Source: Osmia lignaria lignaria
Lineage: Eukaryota; Arthropoda; Insecta; Hymenoptera; Megachilidae
Direction of reading: 5' to 3'
Assembly: GCF_051020975.1 (NCBI RefSeq)
Contig: NC_135045.1
Location: 1,614,501-1,678,500, forward strand
Length of the DNA: 64,000 nucleotides
In this document: piece by piece, positions 25,501-38,735 of the stretch
Numbering within the stretch: the stretch's first letter is position 1
Layout: the number at the start of each line of letters is the position of its first letter
Notes under the pieces: model-generated
What the model saw: only the letters and a program-made list of their open reading frames with translations
The model's database searches: none
What the model was told of the DNA's origin: nothing
Position numbers and translations under genes: made by a program

Positions 25501-28500
25501 ATGAAACCGGCCCAACTGGTGGGTCCTCAACCCCGTCGCACTTCGATCGAGGCGGCACGGGATTCGTACGGCGCGGATCAAGACGAATTGAAAAATTGTG
25601 TCACACGCACTCTGCGCAACCGTGTAATCCTCTCTTCTCCCTGATACGTACGATGATCCGTTAATTAGCTACTCCTCCCTGGGCATCGTTCTTGATGACG
25701 CGCGCTGCTTCCTTTTATTTATTCTCCTTTTTTTTTTTTTTTTTTAAATTTCTTTTTACTATTTACTCTTTACATGAAGGGTGGCGTCGGAGGGCGAAAA
25801 ACAAACAAACATTCAAAGGGCAACGCCTGCGCTGCTCAACGAAACGAAGCGACGAACCTCGCCGAAATTCCTTTAAATAGTCCGTAGGCGTCGCTACCTG
25901 GCGGCGAGACATCGAACGAGGGAAAACTCTGGCCGGAAGCCAGTGGTCCCGGCGACGGCCGTACAGCCTCTCGTGCCTGTCGTCGTAGTTTTTTCCATTT
26001 AACCTTCGAATATCGCCGAGCAGACACGCTCGCTAAACCTCGAAAATCGATTCACCGACACGCATCAGATCCGACTATCGAACGTACACCGCGATGAACC
26101 AGCGATTCCAGCCGACTTCCGGTACCAGGACGCTGCCGCCATTCTTGAGATCATCCTTCGCGCTTCTTTCGCCTCTCGTTTCTTTCGGTAAAACAGAATG
26201 AAACCCGGATTTTTTTATGTACCAGGTGTTTTTCAAATAAAATTCTCTTCGGAATGATAAATAATTACTTTGTTTTCTTCTTTCGTATTTTTAATATCCT
26301 GCCTTGAATTTTCAAATTTAAATACTTGGTGAGATAAAAGAGAATTATATAAATTTTTTTAACCAACGATATCTTTAGACACCGATGACTTTAGGGCATA
26401 AAATGAAAAGATAGTGTTTGAACAAAAGTTCACCTAGTTTCCCTGCACACAATGCTCCTGTTGGAAACGTTCAAGGTACACATTTTTCCTAAGATCGAAA
26501 ATAGGTGGTTGGCTCATGGCCAGACGCGATATCAGCTACAACCTCGAAGACAATCTATCGACTGCGACCTCCAGCGATGGAAGCTGCGCGGGAAAAATTT
26601 GTTATTTCGCCAATCATCGGGACAGATCATTTGTATTATCGAGCCGAACACGACAATGCCACGAATACAAGAAGCTCCATCATTCGATCCTGTTTATTGT
26701 CCGAGCGGAACACGAACGCGTCGATTGGCGCGAATCTTGTTCATCTCGTGGAAAGCACGGCACGTTACATAATTATGGTCCAATATGTGCCGAACCTAAA
26801 ATAAGAACACGCAATCTTCGTTTCTGTAATTGTTCGGTACTAATTTCGCCTCGAAGATGCTGCTCCGTTCGCGCACAGATTTTCATTCCAATTTTTCTTT
26901 CTATTTTCTCTCAACGTCTAAGCGGAAAATTTTCCATCCTCTAGATAGTCAATCTTCTTCTCAAACTTACGCGTCTTCGTCCAAAGAGGACGCGCTCTTG
27001 AAAATAAAATTTTCTCTTACACCCTGAAAAAGATTATAAGAAGAAAAATAGCTCCGGAGGGAAGAGAATTCAGCTTCCTAGGATAGTCTGCTTGTTCTCA
27101 ATTACCGATATATCTATGCACACATTTAACAGGAATATTATTCATAAATAAGAGCAGGAACGAAGCGTTTGCCGCCCACGCAACGGCGCCTGAACGCTTC
27201 GAGTATAAGAGCAGGAGACTCGAGCGTGCGAGCAACACGTCGGCGGGGGTTCAAACGAAGAAGAAGAAGACGAAGAAGAAAGAGACGAGGCAACGGTCAA
27301 CGTTCTGCTTCTGTTGCACGGCTCCTAAATATATTTAATATACGGCCACGTCACGGGTTGCGCGTCGTCCATGAATCCGTTTCATCCAGGCTAGCTCAAC
27401 CCCTTCCTTGTAACATCATCGCGGATTTACACGTCGGTGGTTGATTTTGAAATAAATCTACGCGAGATTAGGATCATCAGACCGAACGATAAGAAAAATC
27501 GTTAACTCGAAGGTCTTGATTTCAGGTGATCCAGTTCTTACTTTTTCATTTTCAGCGCGAGTACGCCCCAGGGAAATACTCCGTGATTGGTCAGCCAGCG
27601 GGCAACGAGCTCGATCGTCGGAACTTGTCACGGTTTATTCCCCAAGTCTCGCGTCCCTTATGTTTGTTCAACGAGGCATGTGCCACCGCGTCTTCATGGA
27701 GAAGGACGTTTCTCAGAGGGAATAAATACGGCGGAGTAAATGAATCAGCGAACTGTTAACTACAGACGCGACACGCTAAAGTAAACGTAATATATTGGAT
27801 GCCGCGTGTCTCGTGTAAATGAAACTTCAACGATACCGTTTACGAGATCGTCCGTAAGAAAGTGCCGCGAAAGTAGGTGTACATTGGCTTTCGATTAAAA
27901 ATAAACGCGCGAATAGTAAATCGGAATTATGCTACTTAGAAACTGTGTAAAATCCATGAGTATCGTTTTAAGTATTAGCGCGTTCATTTTTCCTTCTTTT
28001 TATAAGCGAAAGCATCGTCCGGAAGATTAAGTCCCGCGAGATGTCCATCGGTATTCTCTCATTATGAGGAACAAAAATAAACTTCGTTATTTTGTCGCGT
28101 TGCTCGAAGGAGCGGTGGTTCAAAGCATCGTGTTATTTTTAGGTAAAACATAAAACGTTACGTAAAAGTCGACCAGTGTACCGACGTTCCGGGACATTAT
28201 TATTCGAACCGTTTGTTCTTCTCGCTTACGACGAGAGGATTACCAGGGACGATCAGAAACGGCATCGGAAAACGTAGAATTATAGAATAAATCATCCACG
28301 ATACGCTTGTCGGTCGATTAATATAAAGGAAAAAGAACGCGTAGCACGCGTGTGCTCGTTTATGAGCTGATAATAAGCGAGGGAACACGTGTTCCAGGAA
28401 CTTTGATATTCCACGGTAACGTAAATTTTAGCGGCCGGTGGCCTGAAAATAGAGCGTCGAGCCTGCAAGTTTCCAGCCGCGAACCGATTTCTATTTATTT

Positions 28501-31500
28501 ATGGACGTTTTCATAAACGAACTGCTAAACATCCACGACGAGACAGGCTGTGTCAGCCCGAGTGATCGATAGGACGTAACACGTCCCAGACTGAATCTCT
28601 TCCTCCAAGAATGATAAGGTGCACGCTGTTTCCCTCCTCCCGAGAATTATGCGTATCATCCGTTGTGAACGGAAACGAGATCGAAAGAAAAAAAATAGAG
28701 AGAAGGAAATGCAGGTGAACGGTGGATGATCAAGAAAACAAAGGGGGTTAGTTAAGGGAACAGAAGGTGGAACGAAGAGAAGAAGAACTCGGTTGGCTCT
28801 CGGTTCGGCCAACAAATCAACTCGCGCTCGCGTGAGAAAAGGCACTCGGTGAAGATTTAAACTCGAGCATCAAGAGGATCAAAGTTGAGATTCCGAATGA
28901 CAGATAGGGGTTACGAGGGGCAGAGCAGCGTGCAAGATACGTCTATTCTGGATTCTGGCAACAATAATGCCTGCCAGGGACAGCGAGTGAATCGGGCGTA
29001 ACACGCGCCCGGTATATACTCCGGCAAACAACTAATGACGCGGCTCGTACAAAGGCCGCCCGTTCTAATTTCGTGTTATCCTGTTGGTTGCCTAAAAATA
29101 TGCGCGGGACAGGCCCGGGGTACGTTCACTTTTCGACGATGAAATGGAAAGTCGGCCGGTGTCGCGAGTCCGTCATCGCGACGCTCTTCAAGGTACGCGC
29201 TTGAACGATCATCCCCCTCGACGACGATGCTTTCTACAAAACGCGACGTACTCGTGTCCCCCGCTGATGGATGATCAATTTTCTCAGTTAATTAGGCACA
29301 GCTTTCCTTCTTCCGTTTCGTCCGAGTGAAAGTATCTGGAAACGGAGTAACTGCTAGAGTTTCAGATATTTTGAAACGAGGAAAAGAGGATAGCGTGTCG
29401 TTGGATGAAGCGTTGACAGGTAGACGAGATGCAGGTTTCCCTAGCTAACCGGTAGGTCCGTTGAAAGAAACCTGACGATTAGGCTCAATTATCTATGTAT
29501 CTCGCGCGATCTGGTTTAATGGCCGAGCTAATTATTCATCAACTTTACCGTACGCGAGTACTTTGACAGGATCCTCCATAAACGTATAAATAACTACTGA
29601 TTCATTAAGGGAAAAAATCCAGTCAGGGTGCATTTGCACCAGCTGACGATGATTATGCACGCGTCGAGGAACAACAACAACAACTACTACTACCACAGGT
29701 CTTTGGCTCGATAGGCTTGCAACACGACGGCATTCTTTCCGGTAGGAAGTCTGAGACACGGAGTCAACGCGTCTGTCAAGCGAGCTGAGAGCCGCGAATC
29801 AAGAACGATCGGCCCGCGTTAAGATGGTGTTGGTGGTGGCAGCATGGCTTCTTGTGCCCGTTCGTTTTCAGGGTTAACGGGAATATCGGTGCCACTTATG
29901 TAAAATTTTCTACCAGTAACATTGGCTCCAATAATAAAACACGCCAGTCCGTTTGGTACCCGTGCACGTTCATTACCTACGCTGGTACACGTCTTAGCCA
30001 CGAGTAATTTGCGAATAAAATCGTTCTGTGTGCGTGTGTGTCGGGTGCTTACGACCTAAACTAAAAATACGCGGGGTCCGATCAACGGCCAACTGGGCCA
30101 GTGAAGTAATCGCAGCTCAACGTCCCAAATATAGTCCGACATCTCTACGTAGCCGACGCACCGACCGATAGTTGGCATCCGTGGCAACGTACAACACCGA
30201 GAGTATAATAGTGGCTGTCACCACGATTCCCTAATGACATGCCTCGAACATTGGATCGTATTCATCGGTCCTCCGTTTTAATGTCTAATTTTGCTACGAA
30301 TTTCCTCTTCTCGAAATTCATCCAAATTAGGCAGCTCTGTCGGTGCATCCCGAGTGCAACGATAGATGCATGATAATTCTATGATAAATTTAGTTTCTCG
30401 CATTTGGAGTGGAAACGAAGATGAGAGATTCGTAGACGAACATTTAACTTCGACACGACTATCTTGTTCGAAAATGCAATATAGTGCATTCGGTGCATCC
30501 GGACGCGACTCGTTGAAAGTACACGTGCCCGGGCCTATCCGACGTTCATGTATCATCCCGCTCGAGACGTATTACGTACAAACGACGACAGAGACAAACA
30601 CACGATGGACCAGCTGTTTTATTTTAAGTGAAAGTGCAGACGAAACGTTAACTCGTTCCGCGGATTATTCTTTAGATTCCTGACGTTGCTGTCTCGAAAA
30701 CAATTTTTCACAAGTCAACTAACGAGAAACATCTCGATCGTAGAATCTCACGCTTCTCGATGGACAAAGTAATTTGAAACATAGACACAACAAAAATCTA
30801 ACGACAGTGAGACGAATGATAAATCATTGTCAAGGGAAGAAGTAATCTCTCACGGCAATGCAATTAATTAAGTACCAAAATTACTCGAACTTAACCGAAA
30901 ATTAAATATAACCGGTGAAACTTTCGTTTCGAGAGTCGATTTTTCGTGGATTCTGGAGCAAAGTCAGCGCTGCCAAATATTTCATCTCGAGATATCGCGA
31001 TTTTCGTTGCAACCAACACCGGGTTCGTGGACGGTCTATGCCAAAAGACCTACACTATCCTACGTTTTGTTTTAATTTCAACCCCGGCGACACGTGGCAG
31101 GGTTATAAATAAAAGACACGCGATCGTTCGTAAGTCGATTTTGACCGATGACATAGACAGAGTGGTTGTGGACGCTTTCAAGTTAGTCAGAAAAGAGATT
31201 AGACATCGCGAAACCGATTGGAAGAATAAGAGTGATAATGAACACTCGTTGCCTTATTAATCCTTTACCTATACTACTGGATGCTGACTGCGTTTTATTT
31301 CTGAAATAGTATCTTTATTAGGACAGGTAAACTCAAGGAGAAAGTTGCTTAAGAAAACGGCTAATTCAGTGTGCCATTTTAAGGAGACTTTTAAGGATCT
31401 TTTATTGATACAAGACTTCGTTATGAAGAGAAAGTCCCAGGCAGATGACTTGTTTTATTCGGAAAAAAGGCTCGTTCTTGCATACATGAAAGTTACCAAG

Positions 31501-34500
31501 GAATTTCTTACAAGATCCAACTGTCTAAACCAGGTAATTTATAATGTTGAATTAAAAAATGAACTCTAACATAAAATACGAAGAAAGGAAAATGGAAGAA
31601 GCGAAGAAACTAACGGAACCAACGTAATCAGGGTTGGCGAGGAGTCGGTCATTGGGACTGAAGAAACATCCTATATTTGAAACGAGAAGAGTTTCAAGAA
31701 TTACTACTTCCTTCTACGTCATATCCTGTATTTTTTCCCCAAACTGCACTCTATATTTTTATCATTTCAAACGATAAAGAAAAATCAGCTAAACGTAGAG
31801 CGAATCGGATGGTAGCAGAAAAGTTAAACAGAAAAGCAGAAAGAAAATAAAGAAAGAAAATGGAGAAAGAAAATAGGTGGTTCACGGCGGGGTCTCCCGT
31901 GGCCTCTCTCATTACACGTGTTTATACCTCTCGAAAACGGGTCTATTTTTACAGCAAGGAAGAATTCGTCTGCGATCAAACACGTGCCGAATGCAGAAAC
32001 CGTGTTTCGTTCTTATCAAACCTATCTCGCCACTTTAACCCCACGTTTCCGGGCTTCTTATCGACGCTCGTCTACCAGCGATGCTTGAAACGACCTCAGA
32101 CCATCTAGAAATCCACCCTGCCTGCGCTGGCAAACGTTTAAGATAGATCCGAAGCGTTCGCGATTGAATCGCGTCGTGTTCGAGCAAACGACAGGTATTG
32201 TCCACGGTTCTAAATTATTCGATGTTCTCTGCCACCAGAATCTTTGGCAGGTTTCGAGCTACGCGACGTCGAGGAAACGCAGAAAACTCTCATCTATCAT
32301 GTTGAAATGCGTTACGCGAAAATAGTCGCAAGGATACGACGAGGTCGGATTTGGCGAGCGTGCAGCACCAGCGTGCTGCCCCGGCGTCAAGGGTGCACGG
32401 ATTATCGGGGCAACTATTGAAAACCGCGTAATCGTACAGTGACTCATCAATACCCTAATAAGAAATAAATATTTCAACTCTGAAACAATTACATTCATGG
32501 CAAATCAATCTTCTACATTTTAATCATTTCTTTCAATTATATTAAATTCAAGAAGACGAATAATGAAGATGGTTTCAAATTCTGCAGTCACCCGAAACGA
32601 TATCATATTTTTTAAAAGAAATTTTTATACACATTTCAGATAGCCTCATAAAGAGTATCCGCTGTAATAAACAGAAGAAGATTTGTTTGGACAAGACGAA
32701 TGTACTCGGAGCTGTATATAATTCAACGTTGATATAAAACAACAAATCATCTTCGTGTACTTTCCTAAGTGAAAAACAAAAAAAATCCGAAATTCTGATC
32801 TAAATAATACACCGTATATAATCGGTACACATTGAATACCATACATCTCTGTGTCTGCTCGATAAAATAATCTTGCCCGAATGAATCTCGAACGTGAATT
32901 TTCGATCGGTTGTTTTTCTCGAATGAAAAAATCAAATTTCCACGCACCGATCGGTCCAAAGTCTAAAGTGTCAACGTTCGACAGTAAACGTCACTTGGGT
33001 GGCGACCGATGACGTTGCATTTTATTTTTCAAAGAAATGTTGACGTCACGGTATATCCTTGAAAGAGAGGCTATTATGGCCGGTCAAGCCTACGCTCTAG
33101 GCCAGGGGCTAGGCTAGGCTATTTCCGCTATTCAGCTTATGAACAAAAATAGTCCTAGAGAGCTTTCGAACGAGAGATTCGCTGGGACTTCTCGTACCCC
33201 TCTGCCAGAGAAAGACGATTTCCATACTTCCGTCATACCCTGGCGGAAGCTCTTTAACCTCGCTACGTTATCCATCTTTAGGGATCATTTCTAATTACAG
33301 TTCCACATCCTTGGATAAACGTATCCCCATTCCCTTATCCAATCCCAATGACTGCTCATCAAGGTATCAAGGATTCCAAAAAATGTCTGTCGCAACGGTG
33401 ACTTAATTATCCTGCTTCGAGCACGGTTTACCATTATTTCAGTAATTGGTGCAGGCAATTAATCTCGCTGCACCCACGTAAGCGCGTTACTCTCTGTCAG
33501 CGAGTAGCAAGGCGCGCTAGGCAGGTTTCTGCTAGTTGAAAACAGCTATTTCCACTGTCGGCGACGCGCGACATGTGCTAGCCCATGCCAGCAGCCTGGC
33601 CCCGCCGTGGGATACTACAATTCTTCGGTGAACGGGTTTCGAAACTAACCCGAGAATCCCGAGGAGATATTTTCAATCGTCTTCGCTCGCTTGCCCGTCG
33701 AGATGCCAATAGGTGAAGGCAATCAGAATTATTTCTTTTCTATCATATTTCTAACGTTTCGATAAATTCTGATACGTTTCTATCGGATGAGAAAGAGGAT
33801 CATCAGCGATGGGATCAGTTGATTTTTGACAAAGAATCGCTCGGATGAGCTGGCGATTTAAAAGACAATTTGAAATTTGGTTAACCCAGTTCCATAGACC
33901 TAGTTTGTAGCGCGACCTTTGCATCTGTCGGCCGTTTGGACAAGCCGAGAGAAGACAGAGAGGGATCCATCTCGAAAGCTGCTCCACCTGCCACCGGACA
34001 CCAGTGTGACCAGGCTGACCGTCCGGCAGCACGCCCACACGAATTGCTACTGCGTTATTTCGAGTCTTTTAGCCTTGGGTGGCGGCCAGAGAAAACTTTT
34101 GAAATATCGGGGAACGCTTGGCCTCTTCCTCGGCCATCAGGACTTCGAGATAAGTACGGACCAGCAGCGAGTAAGGTGCACTCACTCGGCGGCTACATCT
34201 TCTTCTCGTCATTTCTCATCGAATTTTCGTTGCATTTTTCATTCATCATTTTCTCATTGAATCTTATTTTGAAATTCTGCAACTTTGTATCTGTATTTCA
34301 TCCAAATACTGTTCTCCCTCTTGTTGTAAATCATTAGCCGATGAATTAGCGTCGCTTGTTTCGTCGAGAGTATCGGGGATCGTCGGACTGTCTGCCAAGA
34401 TTACGAGGAAATTTAAGAGACACCCTCGAGTCGCATGTTTCCTTCGGTTTGGTTGACGATAGGATGATGGTATTACCGAGAATCCGTAAAAGCAATTTCG

Positions 34501-35231
34501 TTTTAGTGTTCGTTAATCCTTCGCTTTTGAATTGGAAAGCTTCGGGCGTCAGCTGGTAGACTTTGTTTGTAATAAAATGATGTCGGAAGATCTTGCTTAA
34601 TCTCATGGGTGATCAACGAATCAGTCGTCGAGATAGGAAACGCGCGAGGCACCGGTAAGAAAGCTTTCCAAGGAAATTTCAACGGTCTCCGTTTTATTTG
34701 GCACGAAACGATCGTGACGCGATGGACAAAAAGCGAAACGCGTCGGCGATCGACGGGTCGCGAGGCGGCAGGGATAATTGGATTTTTCAAAGAGCATGGT
34801 ACTTTGGCAGCGTGGAAAGCTTCCTCGACGAAACGAGGCCCGAAATGTCCGCCGCGAGAACGAGAAATAATAATAACAGCTCGCGCAAAGATTCCGCTCT
34901 TGATTTCGATCTAATATTTAAATAGATTCTGCGACTGGTCTTCTCGATGCGAGAGAACAGAGACGATCCTCTCGGTCTGATCTTCCACCGAAATCGACCG
35001 CTACGTTTGTTTTACTTTCTCACCTTTGCTTCTTTTTTTACCCTCTTTACGCACAATCGAACAAAACAAAATCGAGGTAAACGCGACTGTGTAACGATAC
35101 GTTTCGTTATCTTCGACTTGCCTTGGCGTCAGCGAAGGATATGCCGGGATAAGATTTCTAGTAGTTACATTTTTTTCTTTTTATTTTATACAGCTTCGAC
35201 GAGACACGATTTCTGAAAATTTTAAAAATCA
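22561..35231. other. Long stretch without an assignable gene
   Basis: About 12.7 kb between the SERCA promoter region and the last possible PNLDC1 exon. It contains simple repeats (poly-A near 23957, poly-T near 25730, CT-rich 24410-24440, AAG-rich 27258-27290) and several GC-richer patches open in more than one frame (26450-26950, 28525-28850, 30280-30680, 33920-34340). None shows a protein I recognise. Two patches with a somewhat coding-like look (29824-30030 minus, 31342-31533 plus) are described as findings. Intergenic DNA with non-coding transcripts is a reasonable default reading. Confidence 0.5.
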
Positions 35232-35300
35232 TGTTGAACGTAGAAGCGTCTGTTTGATGATCCAGGCAAACAAACCCCCGGACAAGATGATCCCGCTCCT
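35232..35300 (-). CDS. Candidate terminal exon of the PNLDC1-like gene (membrane tail)
   Basis: On the minus strand a good acceptor (GCTTTTAATTACAG) is followed by an open segment, SGIILSGGLFAWIIKQTLLR then ST and a stop. It is hydrophobic and of the right size for the C-terminal membrane anchor that PNLDC1/Trimmer proteins carry. It lies about 3.4 kb beyond the last secure PNLDC1 exon. The linking exon or exons (expected around 35.3-38.7 kb) could not be fixed, so the connection is tentative; chance openness of 22 codons is quite possible. Confidence 0.3.
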
Positions 35301-38300
35301 GTAATTAAAAGCAATTAAACCTCGATGATTACCCGCAACATCGACAATCGTAGAGGACAGACAGATTTTGACTGAAATTATGTAAGAAGGATATTTCGCA
35401 AGGTATTCAATGGACGTCGAAGCAAATCGAAAATCGGGAGCGACTTTGAGGATTCCGTGGTGGAGAGCGTTGGGTAACGCAATGGGTGTCGCTGCCTTCG
35501 CAACAATTGGCAACGTGATCGCACACTTATGCATCTACGGCAATGTTCGTGCTAATTAGAGAATTTGCGGGGACAAGTTAAGAAGGGCCATTAATTTGTT
35601 TGACGTAACGCGGCGAATCATGGCCGGTTAACACGAATCGCGAATTAGGACTCGGCTATCCGGCCGGCCTGAATTTCCATCGAGATTTTCTCACCGCCAC
35701 GGTGCAGAAAACCTCGCCGAATTAGTGCAAACGCATCGTTTCCGAAAATGGTAGCCAGAACGGTGGCCAATGAACGATGGCAAATACCACGTTCGAGGCC
35801 AAATTACCGCTTTTTCTCTACGTCTCGGTTAATTAATTGCAGCGGGACGGTTCGAGGAATTTTTGGATCGGACTGTGAAGCTGTAAATTAATCGGTGATA
35901 AATGTGACGAATCGTTGAATCATCTAAGAGGTTGGTCGTAAAGGATTCTTGGGAATCGGATGGTTATCCGTTATTATTCTTTGGATGAAATTAATGGGCT
36001 ATTCGTAGCGTTTAAATCATTCTTTTTTAGAATAGCAAAATAATCTGTAACTACTCCCCCTTCGCGTTCCTTTCTATTTAATCGAACGAATTAATTGACT
36101 CGTCGGGGCTGCAGTGAAATGAAAATAAACTTAACCCGTTTACTTAAATCAGCCTTGGCATTGCGTGAAATAAAATGAAACTGTACGACGAGAAAGTCGA
36201 AAATAAGAAAGTATTCAGGTACGTACCACAAGCAGATTGTGCTAGGAGCTGCGTGCTTAATACGATTGTAGCGTGCCACTTGGAATTCCTTGCTGCTCTG
36301 AAAGTGGTGAAGTATGCGCATCGCGCTGCAACAGAATTTTTCAAGCGATCACGATTTATAACGCATTAATAATATACATGGGTAAAAATAATTTCGTATC
36401 GATCACGGCGTGCAATAGAGGCTGGTTTACATCGATGCTTAACCGTTTGGCTACGTTAATGTTCAACTAAAAAAACGTTTCACACTGTATGCACGTAACC
36501 CAATAACACAAAGTCTTATTTTATCATATTTCCAATCGTTTAATTGAATTTTTTAAACAGGGAACACACAATTTTCCTGACACAAATTCCTCGATGCCGG
36601 AGAAAGGATGATTTTCACGAGTAATCGAGAATCGGTTAATTAACCACGTAGATCGAAAGATATAGTTAATTACGCGGCTCGCGAATAATGCGTTAATTGA
36701 TCGGATGAATTCGAACGATTCGATCCACGCGTCGATAGAACAGTTTATTCGCTGGTAGAAACCGATACACGCAAGCTTTGGAAGAACGCCAGGCAAAGAA
36801 GAAAATCTGACGCGTATAACGTACGAGCAGGTTGGTTAAGCCGCGAGTGAAAATGCTGGACGGTTCGAAAGAAAATGCATCACGCTCGTGAAAATGTATA
36901 CTTGATAGCAGCCCGCCACCGGATAATTCATTTCGATCTAATTCAGGAACGATGAAGTCAGCTGATTTGCTTACCCTTCGCGATCAGCCTGAACAAAATC
37001 GCGGGTTGAATGCTTCCGTTTGTATTCCTAACGCGAAATCTATCGTTTCAACGCGCTCTTATCGAACGATCATCAGTATCAACATCATTCTTTTTATTAT
37101 TATAAAATAGCGTAAGTATTTCAATTGAAAAATTTGAACACTCCGCTTATTTTCGTAAAAGCAATTTTAACACCTAGCTGTACCCAACGCTATAAATTAT
37201 TGTTCTCAACGATTTCTCGACGAGATAGTTGTTAAGTAGTTAATGGAACGATAAATGCCAGAACGCGACGAAATTTACGGTTTCGAGCCGGACAGATGCA
37301 ACGATCTAACCGGTCGGATAGTTCTTATGTAAGTGCTCATTGCTTCGACAGCTCGTCGAACGAAAGATAAACGGATTCTAATGGATCCGCGCGAAACCGA
37401 TACTGAAACCGAGGTTTGTGATTCCAACCTGTCTGAATTAAGAAAACGCGACCGATTGTTCGTCTGAATCGTTCCGGTGAAATAAACGAAACGCGAGGGT
37501 CGCTTGCTCGTTAACGTTTTTATACCCGTCGATACACCATTAATTTTCTATGTGATTCATAGCTCGTCAAAGAATCTCTAAGTATCCGGGAAATATAGAG
37601 CTTTCGAGATAGGCAGTAAAAACTTAACGCGCGTTGAGAACATTGATGCAAGGCCATTAGCAGTCTGAATAATTTTCACGGGATCTCAGGTCGTTCACCT
37701 TTTCCGTCGATATTTATAGTTTTCTTGCTGATCCTCCACTGTCAAGACGTACGATTATAATTAATCTGATTCCTGGTAATGCTATATTGGTCTCGTTACG
37801 GTCCGTCAAAAAAAAAATCTCGCACACTTATTCGATCTCGTTTTGAATCAATATACCGACTACTGGAACGAGGATTTTAGAATGAAAATTAATATAAAAT
37901 CAAGGGTAAGAAACTAATGTTAGAATTCTTTTTGAAATTTCAAATTTTATAGATATCCTTAGAGACGCGTTTAAACCCTTCACACTTCACATGAATAATT
38001 AAAATGAAATACAAAGTATAATAGAATACGTTCAATAATTAATCAGAACAATATCCCTATAAGTGGAGAGGAATAAATTTTGGTCAAAATGAAAATGCCA
38101 ACGGTTACGTGGCACGTACAAAATCACGTGCATCGATATTACATTTTGTAACTGCAATGATGAGTATACGCGGTTGCCCTTGGATAAGATCCAAAATAGT
38201 TCCGGCACCTTACTTCGAAGCAGCTTCATACTAAAATACCAACTGCGTACTTAATACCTAATTATACTTGCTCGATGCGTAAGGTAAGATTATAACAGGG

Positions 38301-38735
38301 GAAACAAAGTGAACCGTTTTGATTTCGCATTTTATATATACGCACGAGATTGTCGCGATGGATTTCGAGCTTGTTTAAAAATCAACCAGAGATTTACCGT
38401 ATCCGCTGGTCTCCCTTTAATCTCGCTTCATTGTTTTGTTAACCCGAATACTGTGATGTGCAGTATGAAATATACGGATTTCAGCGAGAGTGTTTCGTGT
38501 CAGTATGACGGCCAACACCGGGCATATTTGTTCTCGATAGAGTTTAAATTTATTTTACTCGAAATGAACGAACTATGGTGTCTTTGAAGTATTTGCGTAC
38601 ATTTGTTATCACTTGCGGAGTTGTTCAACGAAGCGATCGAGTTTCTGCAAGTTCCGTAATATCGAATAAGTTCAATAGGTATTTGTCAACCTCAGAGACA
38701 CGACGAAACGATAAGAGTTAAGGTGAAAATTTCAT

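Noticed and set aside
26452..26944. Three overlapping plus-strand open frames
   Set aside because: All three frames are open at once through a GC-richer patch, which points to few stop codons by composition and not to coding.
33048..33062. CRE-like TGACGTCA site
   Set aside because: An 8-bp palindrome is expected by chance in 64 kb and similar TGACGTCA sites occur at 8487 and 16160; no associated promoter.
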